From Halichondria panicea (Eukaryota > Porifera > Demospongiae > Suberitida > Halichondriidae), in assembly GCF_963675165.1 (NCBI RefSeq), contig NC_087380.1, positions 4,269,803 to 4,333,802 on the forward strand: DNA of 64,000 nt, given 5' to 3'. The position numbers were made by a program, and so were the translations under genes. Positions 11,001-23,500 of the stretch are shown here, piece after piece; the first letter of the stretch is position 1, and each line of letters opens with the position of its first letter. The notes under the pieces were generated by a model that ran no database searches, was not told the DNA's origin, and was given only the letters and a program-made list of their open reading frames with translations.

Positions 11001-13889
11001 GTTGACATTGGAACAAGATCTCGTACGATTCTTTTGAGTATAAGAGACTCGACATTTTTAACAGAACAATCAATACCTCTTGATACAAAACGCTATCCAT
11101 ACTAAATTTCTCCTTTTTTAATAACTCTGAAACATTTCTAAACACATCGCACACGTCAGATTCCATGTGGGGCCCAAAATCAAGCAGAGATTGTACAAAA
11201 GGTAATATCCAACAAAACACTACTGAGTCAGCATAATCTTCGTTTTCTCTACTTCGTGACCTCGAGAATCTGTTGTATACAAGTTGACTGTACGAATCCT
11301 CTACATTTTCGGGACTCTCTCTATGAGCCATTTGCTCAACTGATTCATGGAAGACACTGTGTGAGAATATAGCTTTACACATTGACTTGGGTGGGCCTTT
11401 AAAAAACTGCCAAAAACGAGATCCCATTCGTCCCAAAAGGATCGATAAACATTTAGTGACTGGAAAGAAAACATTCGGATCACCATTCAGTGTTTCTAGG
11501 ATATTCTCAGCAATTTCAGGGTGTCCAGAGCTGCTACTCATTAACTTTGAGCGAATGCATGTGGCGTCCAACGTGGTTACAAGCATGCAGAGTCCAACCC
11601 AGAAGTCCTTTGTCGATTGATGATTGTAAAGGTGTGAAGGCAGCAAAACAACCCGACTCTTGTCCCACGCAGCTTTACCTGCAGGAAAATAAGAGTGCAT
11701 GGGCAAAACACAAGAGATGATAATGCAGATCTCAATCATACTACCAGGAGTGCATGAATATTCATGTACTCCTGTTATTTAGCGCCTTGGAAATTTATCA
11801 CGTAACCATCTCGTGTGTGGGGAGTATAGCTCAGTGGTAGAGCATTTGACTGCAGATCGAGAGGTCCCTGGTTCAAATCCGGGTGCCCCCTGCTTTTTTT
11901 TTTCTACTATCTCCCGCTTGCTCATTTCCACGCTTTTTGTTGCTTTCCCAGGAATGTTTTCTTATCAGTCACTAAAATTAAGTCTATCTCATTCCAAATA
12001 TGTTTTTTGGACAGAGTCCCTTTCTGAGCAGGAGTAAGTAATGGAATTTTAAGAGAATACAGGACCGGAATGAGAGCCTTTATCAACTACGCTACTCATG
12101 TACCACAGTGACCTCAGTTTTCTATGAAAGATGTTTAATAAAGCCACACGGCACATGTGGTGCACATTGGGATTGAGTAGTTTTTACACGAGATTGCAAG
12201 TTACTCACATAATCAGGCGTAAAAACATGTCAGAGGTATAGCTCAGTGATAGAGCATTTGACTACAGATCAAGAGGCCTCTGGTTCAAATCTATGATTTA
12301 CTGCTCTAAAACGTCAATATAGGCAAGTGGCACAAAACAACGATTAGCTATATCGAAGTTCACTGACATAAATTGGCTATTCTCCAAATCTTGGGCCTAA
12401 ACTGGCGAAAACACATAATTATATAATTGTAGATAACCATTTGCGTGCAATGTGCAATGTTGAGTGGCTGGGGAAAGCACCAAAGAGCAGGGAAACAAGT
12501 GAGTGACGTGTCTTAGGTGTGTGGTTTTGGAGTATTTGCCTCTCTTTTTTGTGCAACAGTAAGAAGAAGTTCAAGAAGAGAAAACATGAATAGGTAAATG
12601 TCTATAATTATGTACGCGTGTGAACATTTTTGCAATGTTATCACACACACATATAAGAACGACTGTAACTGTGAAGACAGTTTCCAGCTGTCAAAAATTT
12701 AGTGCAAAATTGCTAAAAAGCTATACAACAGAGCGCTGCCAATCCTAGTTAGTACCTGTCGGTAACAATAGGCACACAAAAAGCTAATACGTTACTGCGA
12801 TCATTTTCAATTGCCATTGACAATAAATTATATTAACACCAGTTCTACAGCTATAGCGACCTTTCGGAACCATGCGTTACGTTTCAGACAATTGATAGTC
12901 ACATACCTATATCAGTCAGTGGATCTGAGAACATGTCATAGAGCACAACGTTGAATAGCCAGTGGACCACCTCCTCCAGCTGGTCATAGTCATCCCAGTC
13001 AACCAGACCCATCCCACGAACCACACTCAATGACCAACGCCTCACCTAGAAGCAAATAGTGACTTTGATAGGGGATAGTAGCCGGTGTACATGCATTGTA
13101 TCGATTTCCCATAGTTAAATGACTCTACTATAGGTGTATCCGATAAGAAGCCTTAGGCTAGCAACAAACCAAATCAAGTTTGCTGACGTGATACTATAAT
13201 TTATAGGAGATAAATTTACTAACCCGGCGAGAATCCAGGCTACAGAAAACTCCAAATACATTATATCTATCAGCATGCAGAAATGCAGCTACTTTTATCA
13301 AGGATTTACATATGAAGCGCGTGCCATATTGTGAACTTACTGATTCATCAGGGTGTACTAGCAGCAGATAAACTCCCGGCAGCTTCTTGGTGACTTCAAT
13401 CTGTTGGTTAGCTCGAAGCAGATGCTTCAGAGAGCACACAAACAGGTTACATAATGATCCATTGAGCAACAGACGAGGGTAACTAAGCAATTCTAACAGT
13501 GGGACCTCCAGGTGAGACTTGAGTAGCTGATATGTACGAGAGTGACTGTATTCATCTTTCTCTATCGGATCTACTTCAGGAACACCGTGAAAAATTTCTC
13601 TGAGTCGACTGGAGAGCCTAGTGACGTTGCTACGGTATGCAGTTTCCTGTAGATGCAACGTATTTCCAGCAGAGGAAAGCAAGGAGTTAAGAGATTGATG
13701 GAACTCCTCTACACAGTCGTAACATGAGAACAAGTCAGCAAAGGCTTCAAAAAACCACGTAGGATTGTCTTTGTCATCACGATCCCTGGTTAAAAACTCT
13801 TGAATGTGTTTATCAGAGAACCCCGGCTCAGAGCACCACAGGCAATTTATCACTATGACGTCCTCGGCCTGGTCCTGTGGAATGTACAT
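2067..13889 (-). CDS. SETX: senataxin-like superfamily 1 RNA/DNA helicase (3' end outside window)
   Basis: Senataxin/Sen1 helicases unwind RNA-DNA hybrids and act in R-loop resolution and transcription termination in the nucleus. Seventeen exons join in frame to 2227 codons: 13341-13889, 12907-13045, 7555-11678, 6725-7189, 6405-6563, 5772-5946, 5487-5606, 4923-4962, 4767-4857, 4336-4428, 4053-4174, 3763-3808, 3296-3473, 3068-3167, 2832-2918, 2256-2399 and 2067-2115. The N-terminus carries the senataxin pattern (PGVYLLLVHPDESVRRW). The 4.1 kb exon is a low-complexity Ser/Lys-rich linker ending in the conserved SYDDYFGVFAPLFFIELWE segment. Helicase motifs follow: GPPGTGKT (about 1793-1800), CAPSNAAVDEV, VIVDEASQ (about 2040), GDPLQLPATV, QYRM (2110-2113), GVITPYRAQ and VDVGTVDGFQ. 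A charged coiled-coil-like insert (LDEV...EKNIEAAEKEK) lies between motifs Ia and II. Motif VI is missing because it should lie left of the window. The start could instead lie in an earlier exon, since CCACAG just after this ATG could act as an acceptor. Confidence 0.93.
4530..4728. mobile_element. CCGTATAGCG-family MITE (199 bp) in a SETX intron
   Basis: Long imperfect inverted repeat whose ends read CCGTATAGCG and CGCTATACGG, flanked by TA on both sides (4528-4529 and 4729-4730), as expected of a TA-target DNA transposon derivative. Inner arms contain AAATTTTCGAGG and CCTCGAAAATTT. No coding potential. It lies in the intron between the exons at 4767-4857 and 4336-4428. Confidence 0.8.
6131..6334. 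repeat. 50-bp tandem repeat, four copies
   Basis: Four head-to-tail copies of a 50-bp unit beginning TATAAAAGCACTGCCTACTT start at 6131, 6181, 6231 and 6281. The first three are identical; the fourth carries a 4-bp GCAT insertion near its end. The array lies in a senataxin intron (5947-6404). The perfect identity indicates recent expansion. Confidence 0.95.
7252..7429. mobile_element. CCGTATAG-family MITE, GGGTA subfamily
   Basis: Begins CCGTATAGAGGGTAG after a TA and ends AATTACCCGCTATGATA. Arms contain TTTTCGTGG and CCACGAA blocks. It is a close relative of the copies at 31481 and 57349, in the senataxin intron 7190-7554. Confidence 0.7.
8611..8760 (-). repeat. 75-bp tandem duplication inside the SETX linker exon
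   Basis: Two in-frame 75-bp copies (8611-8685 and 8686-8760) encode near-identical 25-residue units containing VSKEKSIR and STLSLPAERK. They differ at a few positions only (for example IRM versus IRR). The duplication extends the disordered linker and keeps the frame. Confidence 0.9.
11820..11891 (+). tRNA. tRNA-Cys (GCA)
   Basis: A 72-nt cloverleaf. The A box reads TAGCTCAGTGGTAGAGC, the anticodon loop GACTGCAGATC has GCA at its centre, and the B box reads GGTTCAAATCC. The acceptor GGGAGTA pairs with TGCCCCC except for one A-C mismatch at the fourth pair; the discriminator is T. A run of nine T at 11894-11902 serves as the polymerase III terminator. It lies on the plus strand inside senataxin intron 2 (11679-12906), antisense to the host gene. 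No intron is seen. Confidence 0.93.
12232..12303 (+). pseudogene. decayed tRNA-Cys-like copy
   Basis: The 5' two thirds match the functional tRNA-Cys at 11820 (TATAGCTCAGTGATAGAGCATTTGACTACAG). The anticodon is changed to ACA, and the T arm and 3' acceptor no longer pair (GGTTCAAATCTATGATTTA). There is no T-run terminator right after it. It is probably a retroposed or duplicated relic in the same intron. Confidence 0.75.
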
Positions 13890-14541
13890 ACATAGCACAA
13901 CAAAGTGGACGATTGGCTAGAGCTAGCTAGCCAAGCTAGATCAGTGTGATCTAAATGTGACCAAGTTGGAACTGTATGATATGAAATTTGATCATAAACA
14001 GCAGCTCATGGGACTACAATAATTATACTATACAGACCTATAATTATGACTAGGTCTACATAAATTTATATAGACTACATCATCTAGTCTATGGTCTAAA
14101 ACACATAGCTATTATAGTCTACACTACATCAGTGTAGACCAATCAGCTACAACCTACCATGAATACAGGATCTAGATCTATGAACAATTTAGAGCTAGAA
14201 AGGCCTTTGTCCTGATGTTTTATAAAACTTCAAACCCCTCTACTAATGGGTTTAGCCGCCCCACCCCCACAGGCACCCACGTGGCCTACAATGTAGGGTA
14301 CATGCATGTTTTCCCACTCCCATCACATCACTGGCATGCATGCTCCAGTATTTTTTGAGAGAGAGAGAGAGAGAGAGTAGAGAGCTAGAGAGAGGGAGAA
14401 TATGTGTGTCGTTATAAGCCTTATAATAAGGGTAGGGTAGAGTGAAAAGATAATCATTATGACTGACTAGATCCATACAGAAATGAAGGCGAAATAAATT
14501 ATATACGTAGATGCCGTTACTTTGCATATAGTTAATTATGA
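13890..14541. other. intergenic gap between SETX and the EGF/LamG gene
   Basis: About 650 bp separate the senataxin start from the stop codon of the upstream gene, so the senataxin promoter should lie here. It contains AT-rich sequence with repeated TAGTCTA words near 14080-14120 and an AG microsatellite near 14357-14376. No exon is recognised. Confidence 0.5.
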
Positions 14542-17500
14542 CTAGCTATTGCAAGGAGTGACTAGTTGTCCTTGTAATGTAGCGTCTAATTGTACTGGTA
14601 GTAGATTTGATAGTGTCCCAATGGAGAATGCTGAGAGACAGCCCTCAAAATTTCCACTTCTTTCAAGGCCTCTGTTTCCTGTGAAGAGAAAAAATTTGAT
14701 CAAGCGCTAAGATTGTTTCTAGTGAAATGCTTCAGGAAAATTCAAAAGGCTAGCTTCAACAAGTGTTCAATTGTGAGATTATAGCTACATGATTGGACTG
14801 TAAATTGATTGCGTTTTGAATTTGTAAGTCACGTACCTAGGTAAATGACGAATCTGTCATCAGTGTAGAGATTTAGTAGCGAGAAGCGAGAGTTGTCATC
14901 TCCAGTGGTGTCTGCCTGCCCACTCACTAAGAGACGTCCCTGGTTATTACTGCGATCCATGTACACAGTATACGTACTGCCAGACTGGAGACGTTCAGTA
15001 GAGCGAACACTGATAGGAGTCCCTCTTCCCAACTCAAACCTGCAGTCATGACAATAATTATGAATAGCACTACTGTTTAATAGCAGTGTTCTGCACGTTG
15101 CCGGCAAAGGTAATATTTCACATGCATGAATTACTCTAGTCAGGACTGAATCTTACCGATAGTAAAGGTATTGATCTTGAAGCTCTAGCAGAATATAGTC
15201 ACCTGGTATGTCCTGCAAATGAACGTATATTATAGAACGTTTGTAAGCTATTAATGGAAGTCCTGAACGGTGGTTATTGTCAATCATTACAACTACTGTG
15301 TATATAAACGTAAGCCTAAGGCATTCCGATACTTACTCGTGCTCCCATAAAGAAGATGAGACCATCACCAGAGGTAGATGACATAGTAATGTTGAGTTGT
15401 ACCGCAGTTGTCACAAGAAACCTACAAAAACAATTATGGTTATAGTGAGAGCGATAATGCGCACTGGAACTTACGATTGAACAACACCAGCAGAAAGACT
15501 GTCAATTCCATACTCCAAGTATCCAGTAGCAGATACAAACGCATTATCAAACGATTGCCTTTCTGTGCAGTAGACTCCACCATATGGTAGCGAACAGGCA
15601 CAAGTTGGCACTAAACTCCCATTGGAAGCACTTTGAATTGAGCAGACACCATTGTTCTGACAAGGATCACTTGATAGACAAACCCTAGTCTCACAGAACC
15701 TTCCTGAATATTCTGAGGGGCACTCACACGCAAAGCTATCAGCTATATTCATACACACACCACCATTCTGGCATTGAGAGGTCTCGCAAGGTGTTAGTCC
15801 TGGACATTCACCAACATCAGCACCAGCAATTGCATCCAGCAGCAGATCAGTAGGTGTGTTATCCTCTCGTGTACTGAGCTGTCTAACACAACCATTCAAC
15901 GCTGTGCGAATATTTAGCTCAGATGGTAGACCAGTAAAGTATGGAGTTCCACCAATGAACAGACTTGTGTCAAGCTGCAGGCCAGAGAATGTGTTTTGAG
16001 AAGTTCCTTCAACAGGAGCATCACTGTCAACTGTTAGTACTCCTCTTCTCCCTTCACGCAATACTCGTACACTGTGCCATTGTTCTAGTGAGATGGAAGT
16101 ACTGCTAACAATGGTGGTTGGTCCTTGTCCGAAATCAAACCAGAGTTCAACAAAGCCATTCCTAAGCACTAGAGCTATGTAGTCAATACCAGACGCCTGA
16201 CCATTGTACAGGAGCAAGCCATCTGGAGAGTACGGTCTGATTTCAATATAAATGCTTGTCACAGCAAAAGCATTGATGATGGTAGGATACGAAAGGTAAC
16301 TAGTTTGTCCGTTGAGATTTGGAACCATAACGTCATTTGCTGTAGGAATAATTATTTTGACATGTTTAATGGATCCTGCACATAGTCTAATTATAATTAT
16401 GGTACACATTTTGAGTTTTCTTACCGGTGTCACAGATGTCTCCGGTAAATTCCAATGGGCACACACACCTAAAGGTCAACACCTGATTCAAACATGTTCC
16501 ACTATTGGTACATGGGTTGACAGAGCACATATCGGTAGTACATTCTGTAACTGCTCTACCGGCAATGGCAAAGTCCAACAGGTTCAATCGCTGATTGTCA
16601 ACCTAAACATAAGAAATGAAGATACATGGTACATGAGAATGCATGGTAGTTTCTTAGCAACCAAAGTTTGGGTGAGGAAATATTTTGAGACAAGAAGGGT
16701 AATGGTATTTTTGAGGTGAGCTAATTAATCTTGGCAGGCACCCTGTTACTAAATTAGATACGGCCCTAAAGTGCACTTGATATACTGTGTGCATGCATAC
16801 AGTGTATAGTATTATGTTATGAAACTGCAAACAGCGGAGTATATACAGCATGTTGAGATGCATTAAATGTTGGCTTGTGTCCCCATACCTTCAATGACTC
16901 AACACATCCTTGATAACCTATCTCAGTACCCACATGAGGAGACAACACACTGGTATCCAGTACCCCACCGAGACGGATATTACCAAAGACAGGAAGCTGC
17001 TGCAAAGAACCCGGAGACGATCCAGTAATAACATCTCCATTATCAACTCTTAGTGATCCTGAGATTCCATCTCGTCTTGCATAGACAGTGTGCCAGCTAT
17101 TGAGGGCTAGAACTGGACTAGTTATTAGGGCTACTCCCGAGCCAAGATCGTAACGAAACTGGACACGACTGTTAATAAGAGTTAAAGAGAGGAAGTCTCG
17201 TTGTTGTGTGTGGTCTCCAAAGTATAATAGAAGTCCATGAGGTGAGGAGGGGTTAAAAGTGATCTGAATAGATGTCAGGCTGGCGTCAACAAAGGTGACA
17301 GGGTACTCAATATACGATGACACATTGAACGAAGGGATTGCTATTGACAGGTCTGCAATGGAAACGAAAGAAATGTATCAAAAAGATGCTATGGCACTAA
17401 AAATAAATGTCTACTATTAACTGTAATGTAGCTCACCTTGATCACATAAGTTTCCTCCTCTACCCAGTGGACATATACAGGCAAAACTGAGTCCATCATT

Positions 17501-20500
17501 GCTAGATTGACAAGTGGACCCATCCGCACACAAGGTAGTCCCAGTTTCACAAGGATCTGACATTGAACCACATAGGAGGCCAGTGAACCCAACCGGACAA
17601 TTACATACAAAGCTTGGACCAAATGGCACACACTCCCCACCATTCGAGCATGGATTGCCAGCACATGTGCTCACATTTGATTCTGTTACTCCGAATCCAA
17701 AGTCTGCATCGATAATTAGGTCTAACATTCTGCCATTAATCTCAAAGTGGCTGACACTTCCATAAAAACCTTCTGATGTGCCAGTGAGTGAAGAGATTTG
17801 GACATGACTTGAGTAGCCACCTACAAACAAATTACTGCGTACATCAAGCACTGTGAATGGAGAATTAGCTATTAGAATACTGGCATCCTGCCCATCGACT
17901 GAAAGAGTGGCATTCACTCCTGTAAGAGTAATCATAACGAAGTACCAAGCATTTAGATCAAGCGTAACACTGCTTTTAAGAGCATTGGTTCTGGATGCAA
18001 TTGCATATGAGAGCTGTAAGTAACTATCAATCATTGAGAGCGATAAATAATCTCCAAAATCTAAATCTGAACGACTTGTGAACAAAACGAGCCCGTTCTC
18101 AGATGTGGGATAGAGACGTAGACGAATGGTTAACTGAGGGAACAGCTCTTCTGGTGTGAGAGACGGATAAGCAATATACGAGTTTCCACTGAACTCCGGG
18201 ACAGTGATTTGAACATCTGCAAAGTATTGATTAAATTACAGCACAATCAAGCATTACAGCACACAATGAAATAGCTATAATTATGCATGCTCATTGAAGA
18301 ATACGAAATATACTGATGTGTAAAACCCTACCTTGGTCACAAGTCCTGCCTCCTGTTTCAAGTGGGCACAGACAACTAAACGTGACACCTTCCTGGCTAC
18401 ACAGTCCTCCATTGCAAGGATTAGGGATGCATAGCGGAATAAGAGTCTCACAGAACTCTCCTGTGTATCCAGACTGACATGAGCACATGAATCCTGGTGA
18501 AACTGTCATGTTGACACACGTGGCTCCATTCTGACACATGACATACGAGCACACTGGCTCTGAGCACTGAGAGATGGTGACTCCAGAGAGAGCGTTATTC
18601 ACGATGTCCACACGCATTCTTTGTATTTGGAAATCACGAATGCATCCACTAAAACCGACTGTCTGTAGCGAAGCTTCTTGGACAGACTGCGAGAAAAAAG
18701 GCACCCCTCCAACATGTAGAGGCGTAAGAGCATCAAACGAAATATCCTGTGCTACCAACATGTCAACAGTGTCATCAACCATCAAGTATACATCACTTCC
18801 AACTCTAGACACACTCACTGTGTGCCAAACATCATTATCCACTCTGATACTACTTGTTAAAACAATCATTTGCGAATTGAGTGAAAGACGAAGTGAAGGA
18901 AATCCATTGGCAATAACGAGAGATAAGTAGTCTGATGTTGAACCAATTGCGTATAGGAGGAGACCTTCAGACTGGTTGGTGAGAATCGTCACGTCAACAG
19001 AAAGATCAAGATTAAAGCCGTCAGGAATAGAATGGCGCAGGTATGATTGGCCATTGAATGATGGTACCAGGACATTTACTTCTGCAAATCAAAATGTAAA
19101 TTTTACCATTAACACAATTTATGAAAGTCAAGCTAATGTGGAGTGTGTTAGGGCCAGGCCAAGACTAATTAACTATGGTAAACCATAGACTTGCATGACC
19201 CACCCACGCTACCATACACATAAGGTATGTATTGCTCTATTATCTATGGGTAAACTGACCCTTTGAAAGAGAAGGAGAAAGGTTGGCTAAGAAGGGTACA
19301 AACTTAACAGTAGAATGTTTTACACATTGAGATTCTACATAAACCATGTACCGGTTATAATCATGCGCGGTGTATAGTAGCGTGGGTGGGTCATGTAAGT
19401 CTACAGTAACTATTTATATAAAATGGCTTACCTTGATTGCAATCAGCTCCAATGTATTGGAGGTTACATTCACACTTGTAACCTTGCATAGCAGTAGGTT
19501 CCTCCATACACACCCCATTGTCCGAACAAGCTGTACTAGTACAAGCACCCATCATGCATTCTGCAATACCCACTCCATTCACGAAATTATTTTGGAATGG
19601 CTGACTGTTAATCAAGAGACGATCTATACAACCAACGAGACCAGGGATCAATTGAATTTCCAATGGGACGGATGAGTCTCCAAAACCGCCCACATACAAA
19701 ACAGAGCTATCATTGAACCGGCTAGGTATGGGCATAGAGTAGCTGACTCGGTTGTCAATAGATAAAGAAAGAGAATCCGCTGCAACTATGTTGATGGAAT
19801 GCCACTGAGCATCAGCTACGTAGTACAGAGGTGCAGTGACAGTTATTGTACCACTGGTTCCAACTCTATAGTCCAGTGCTAGATTTCCAGACTCGGTTAC
19901 TCTGAGGGTGATGTAGGAGTCATTCTCGCCAGGAACAAAGACAACTAGAGCATCGTGTGTAGTCGTGCGTAATGACAGGGAAATGGAAAGAATTGCCACA
20001 TTGGGAAAGTTGGTGGAGAAGAATGACTGTCCAGAAAATGCTGGTACAACAATATCTGTATGGAATAAATACATGATCAAATTGTGCACTCAATAGATAT
20101 ACAGCTTACGCAGTATATGAATAACACTAGATCTAACCCCAAAAGGGGTGGGCCCAAAACATGTAAACAAGTTTCCCTGTACACAAACATTACCTTGATC
20201 GCAATTCTGTCCTTGAAATCCTACTGGGCAGTTGCAAGTATAACCAAACTCAGAGGAGGCGTCAACATTACAAACACCATTGTTCAAACAAGGCACAAAA
20301 AAGCAAGGCGTAATGATTGTTTCACAGTTTATGCCAGTGAATCCATCAGCACATGTGCACTGGAACGTAGAATTAACTGTTTCCCTTGTTAAACTGCTGC
20401 TAGGTGAAGGCAATATAATTGTACAGGTGGCTCCATTCAAACAAGGGCTGTATGCCATGCAAGCATCGATAACTTCACAATCGGTACTAGTATAAGGTGA

Positions 20501-23500
20501 AGAACAATTGCATCTATAGCTCTCATCGAACTCTCCAAAAATACATACACCATTGTTAAGGCAAGGTTCCTCAACACAGGGGTCAAACACTGCACAACGA
20601 TCTCCAGTAAAAGGACCGATGCAGGAACACTCAAAAGAAGGGAATCCATCAGTTACAAGCGGTGTACATACGCCATTGTTTTCACATGGCATTTCAGAAG
20701 CACACACATCAATTTCCATTTCACAAAAGTTTCCAGTGTATAGTGGACTGCAGCTGCAACTGAAGTTGTTCAGACGATCAATACAAGTAGCATTATTCAT
20801 GCATGGAGCTCCAATACAGTCATCAATCATCTGATCACAGAACAATCCCATGTATCCCATCTCACATTGGCACGTGAAATTAGCCACTCCATCCACACAC
20901 TGGCCATTGTTACAGTTGATTTCAACACAGTCGTCAATATTCACTCCACAGAACTCTCCGGTGAATCCAGCTTGACAGTTGCAGACAAATGAGTTAATTA
21001 GATCTTGGCAGATTCCATCGTTTAGACAAGTGATGTTAGTACACTCATTGATATCAATCTCACAGTAATCACCAGTGAAGCCTGAATTACAGGAACAAAG
21101 GAACGAGGCTACTTCATCAATACAAATGCCATTGTTACAGTCAACACCCACACAATCATCTATGTCGGTTTCACAAAATGTCCCGATGTAGCCATTTGAG
21201 CAGGTACATTCGAACGCATTCACTTGATCAAAGCACGTGCCTCCATTGAGACAAGCAATACCTTCGCATTCGTCAATATTGATTTCACAGAAACGACCTT
21301 CAAAACCATCGACACAAGAACACGTGAAGTTGTTCAGACGATCGTTACAAGTAGCATTATTCATGCATGGGGCTCCAATACAGTCATCGATCATCTGATC
21401 ACAGAACAATCCCATGTATCCCATCTCACATTGGCATGTGAAATTAGCCACTCCATCCACACACTGGCCATTATTACAGTTGATTCCAACACAGTCGTCG
21501 ATATTCACTCCACAGAACTCTCCGGTGAATCCAATTGAACAGTTGCATAGGAATGAGTTAATTTGATCTTGGCATACTCCATCGTTTAGACAAGTGATGT
21601 TAGCACACTCGTTGATATCAATGTCACAGAAATCACCAGTGAAGCCAGGGCTACAGGAACAAATGAAAGAGGCCACTTCATCAATGCAAGTGCCATTGTT
21701 ACAGTCAACACCCACACAATCATCTATGTCGGTTTCACAAAATGTCCCAGTGTAACCATTTGAGCAGGCACATTCGAACGCATTCACTTGATCAAAGCAC
21801 GTGCCCCCATTGAGACAATCAATACCTTCGCATTCGTCAATATTGATTTCACAGAAACGACCTTCAAAACCATCGACACAAGAACACGTGAAGTTGTTCA
21901 GACGATCGTTACAAGTAGCATTATTCATGCATGGGGCTCCAATACAGTCATCGATCATCTGATCACAGAACAATCCCATGTATCCCATCTCACATTGGCA
22001 TGTGAAATTAGCCACTTCATCTACACACTGGCCATTATTACAGTTGATTCCAACACAGTCGTCGATATTCACTCCACAGAACTCTCCGGTGAATCCAATT
22101 GAACAGTTGCATAGGAATGAGTTAATTTGATCTTGGCATACTCCATCGTTTAGACAAGTGATGTTAGCACACTCGTTGATATCGATGTCACAGAAATCAC
22201 CAGTGAAGCCAGGGCTACAGGAACAAATGAAAGAGGCAACTTCATCAATGCAAGTGCCATTGTTACAGTCAACACCCACACAATCATCTATGTTGGTTTC
22301 ACAAAATCTCCCGGTGTAGCCATTTGAGCAGGCACATTCGAACGCATTCACTTGGTCAAAGCACGTGCCCCCATTGAGACAAGCAATACCTTCGCATTCG
22401 TCAATATTGATTTCACAGAAACGACCTTCAAAACCATCGACACAAGAACACGTGAAGTTGTTCAGACGATCGTTACAAGTAGCATTATTCATGCATGGAG
22501 CTCCAATACAGTCATCGATCATCTGATCACAGAACAATCCCATGTATCCCATCTCACATTGGCACGTGAAATTAGCCACTCCATCCACACACTGGCCATT
22601 ATTACAGTTGATTCCAACACAGTCGTCAATATTCACTCCACAGAACTCTCCGGTGAATCCAATTGAACAGTTGCATAGGAATGAGTTAATTTGATCTTGG
22701 CAGACTCCATCGTTTAGACAAGTGATGTTAGCACACTCGTTGATATCAATGTCACAGAAATCACCAGTGAAGCCAGGGCTACAGGAACAAATGAAAGAGG
22801 CCACTTCATCAATGCAAGTGCCATTGTTACAGTCAACACCCACACAATCATCTATGTCGGTTTCACAAAATGTCCCAGTGTAACCATTTGAGCAGGCACA
22901 TTCGAACGCATTCACTTGATCAAAGCACGTGCCCCCATTGAGACAATCAATACCTTCGCATTCGTCAATATTGATTTCACAGAAACGACCTTCAAAACCA
23001 TCGACACAAGAACACGTGAAGTTGTTCAGACGATCGTTACAAGTAGCATTATTCATGCATGGGGCTCCAATACAGTCATCGATCATCTGATCACAGAACA
23101 ATCCCATGTATCCCATCTCACATTGGCATGTGAAATTAGCCACTTCATCTACACACTGGCCATTATTACAGTTGATTCCAACACAGTCGTCGATATTCAC
23201 TCCACAGAACTCTCCGGTGAATCCAATTGAACAGTTGCATAGGAATGAGTTAATTTGATCTTGGCATACTCCATCGTTTAGACAAGTGATGTTAGCACAC
23301 TCGTTAATATCAATGTCACAGAAATCACCAGTGAAGCCAGGGCTACAGAAACAAATGAAAGAGGCCACTTCATCAATGCAAGTGCCATTGTTACAGTCAA
23401 CACCCACACAATCATCTATGTTGGTTTCACAAAATGTCCCAGTGTAGCCATTTGAGCAGGCACATTCGAACGCATTCACTTGGTCAAAGCACGTGCCCCC

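Noticed and set aside
14252..14527. 91-codon open frame beside an AG microsatellite
   Set aside because: Its composition is driven by the simple repeat (runs of Ser-Leu); no homology and no splice-compatible partner.
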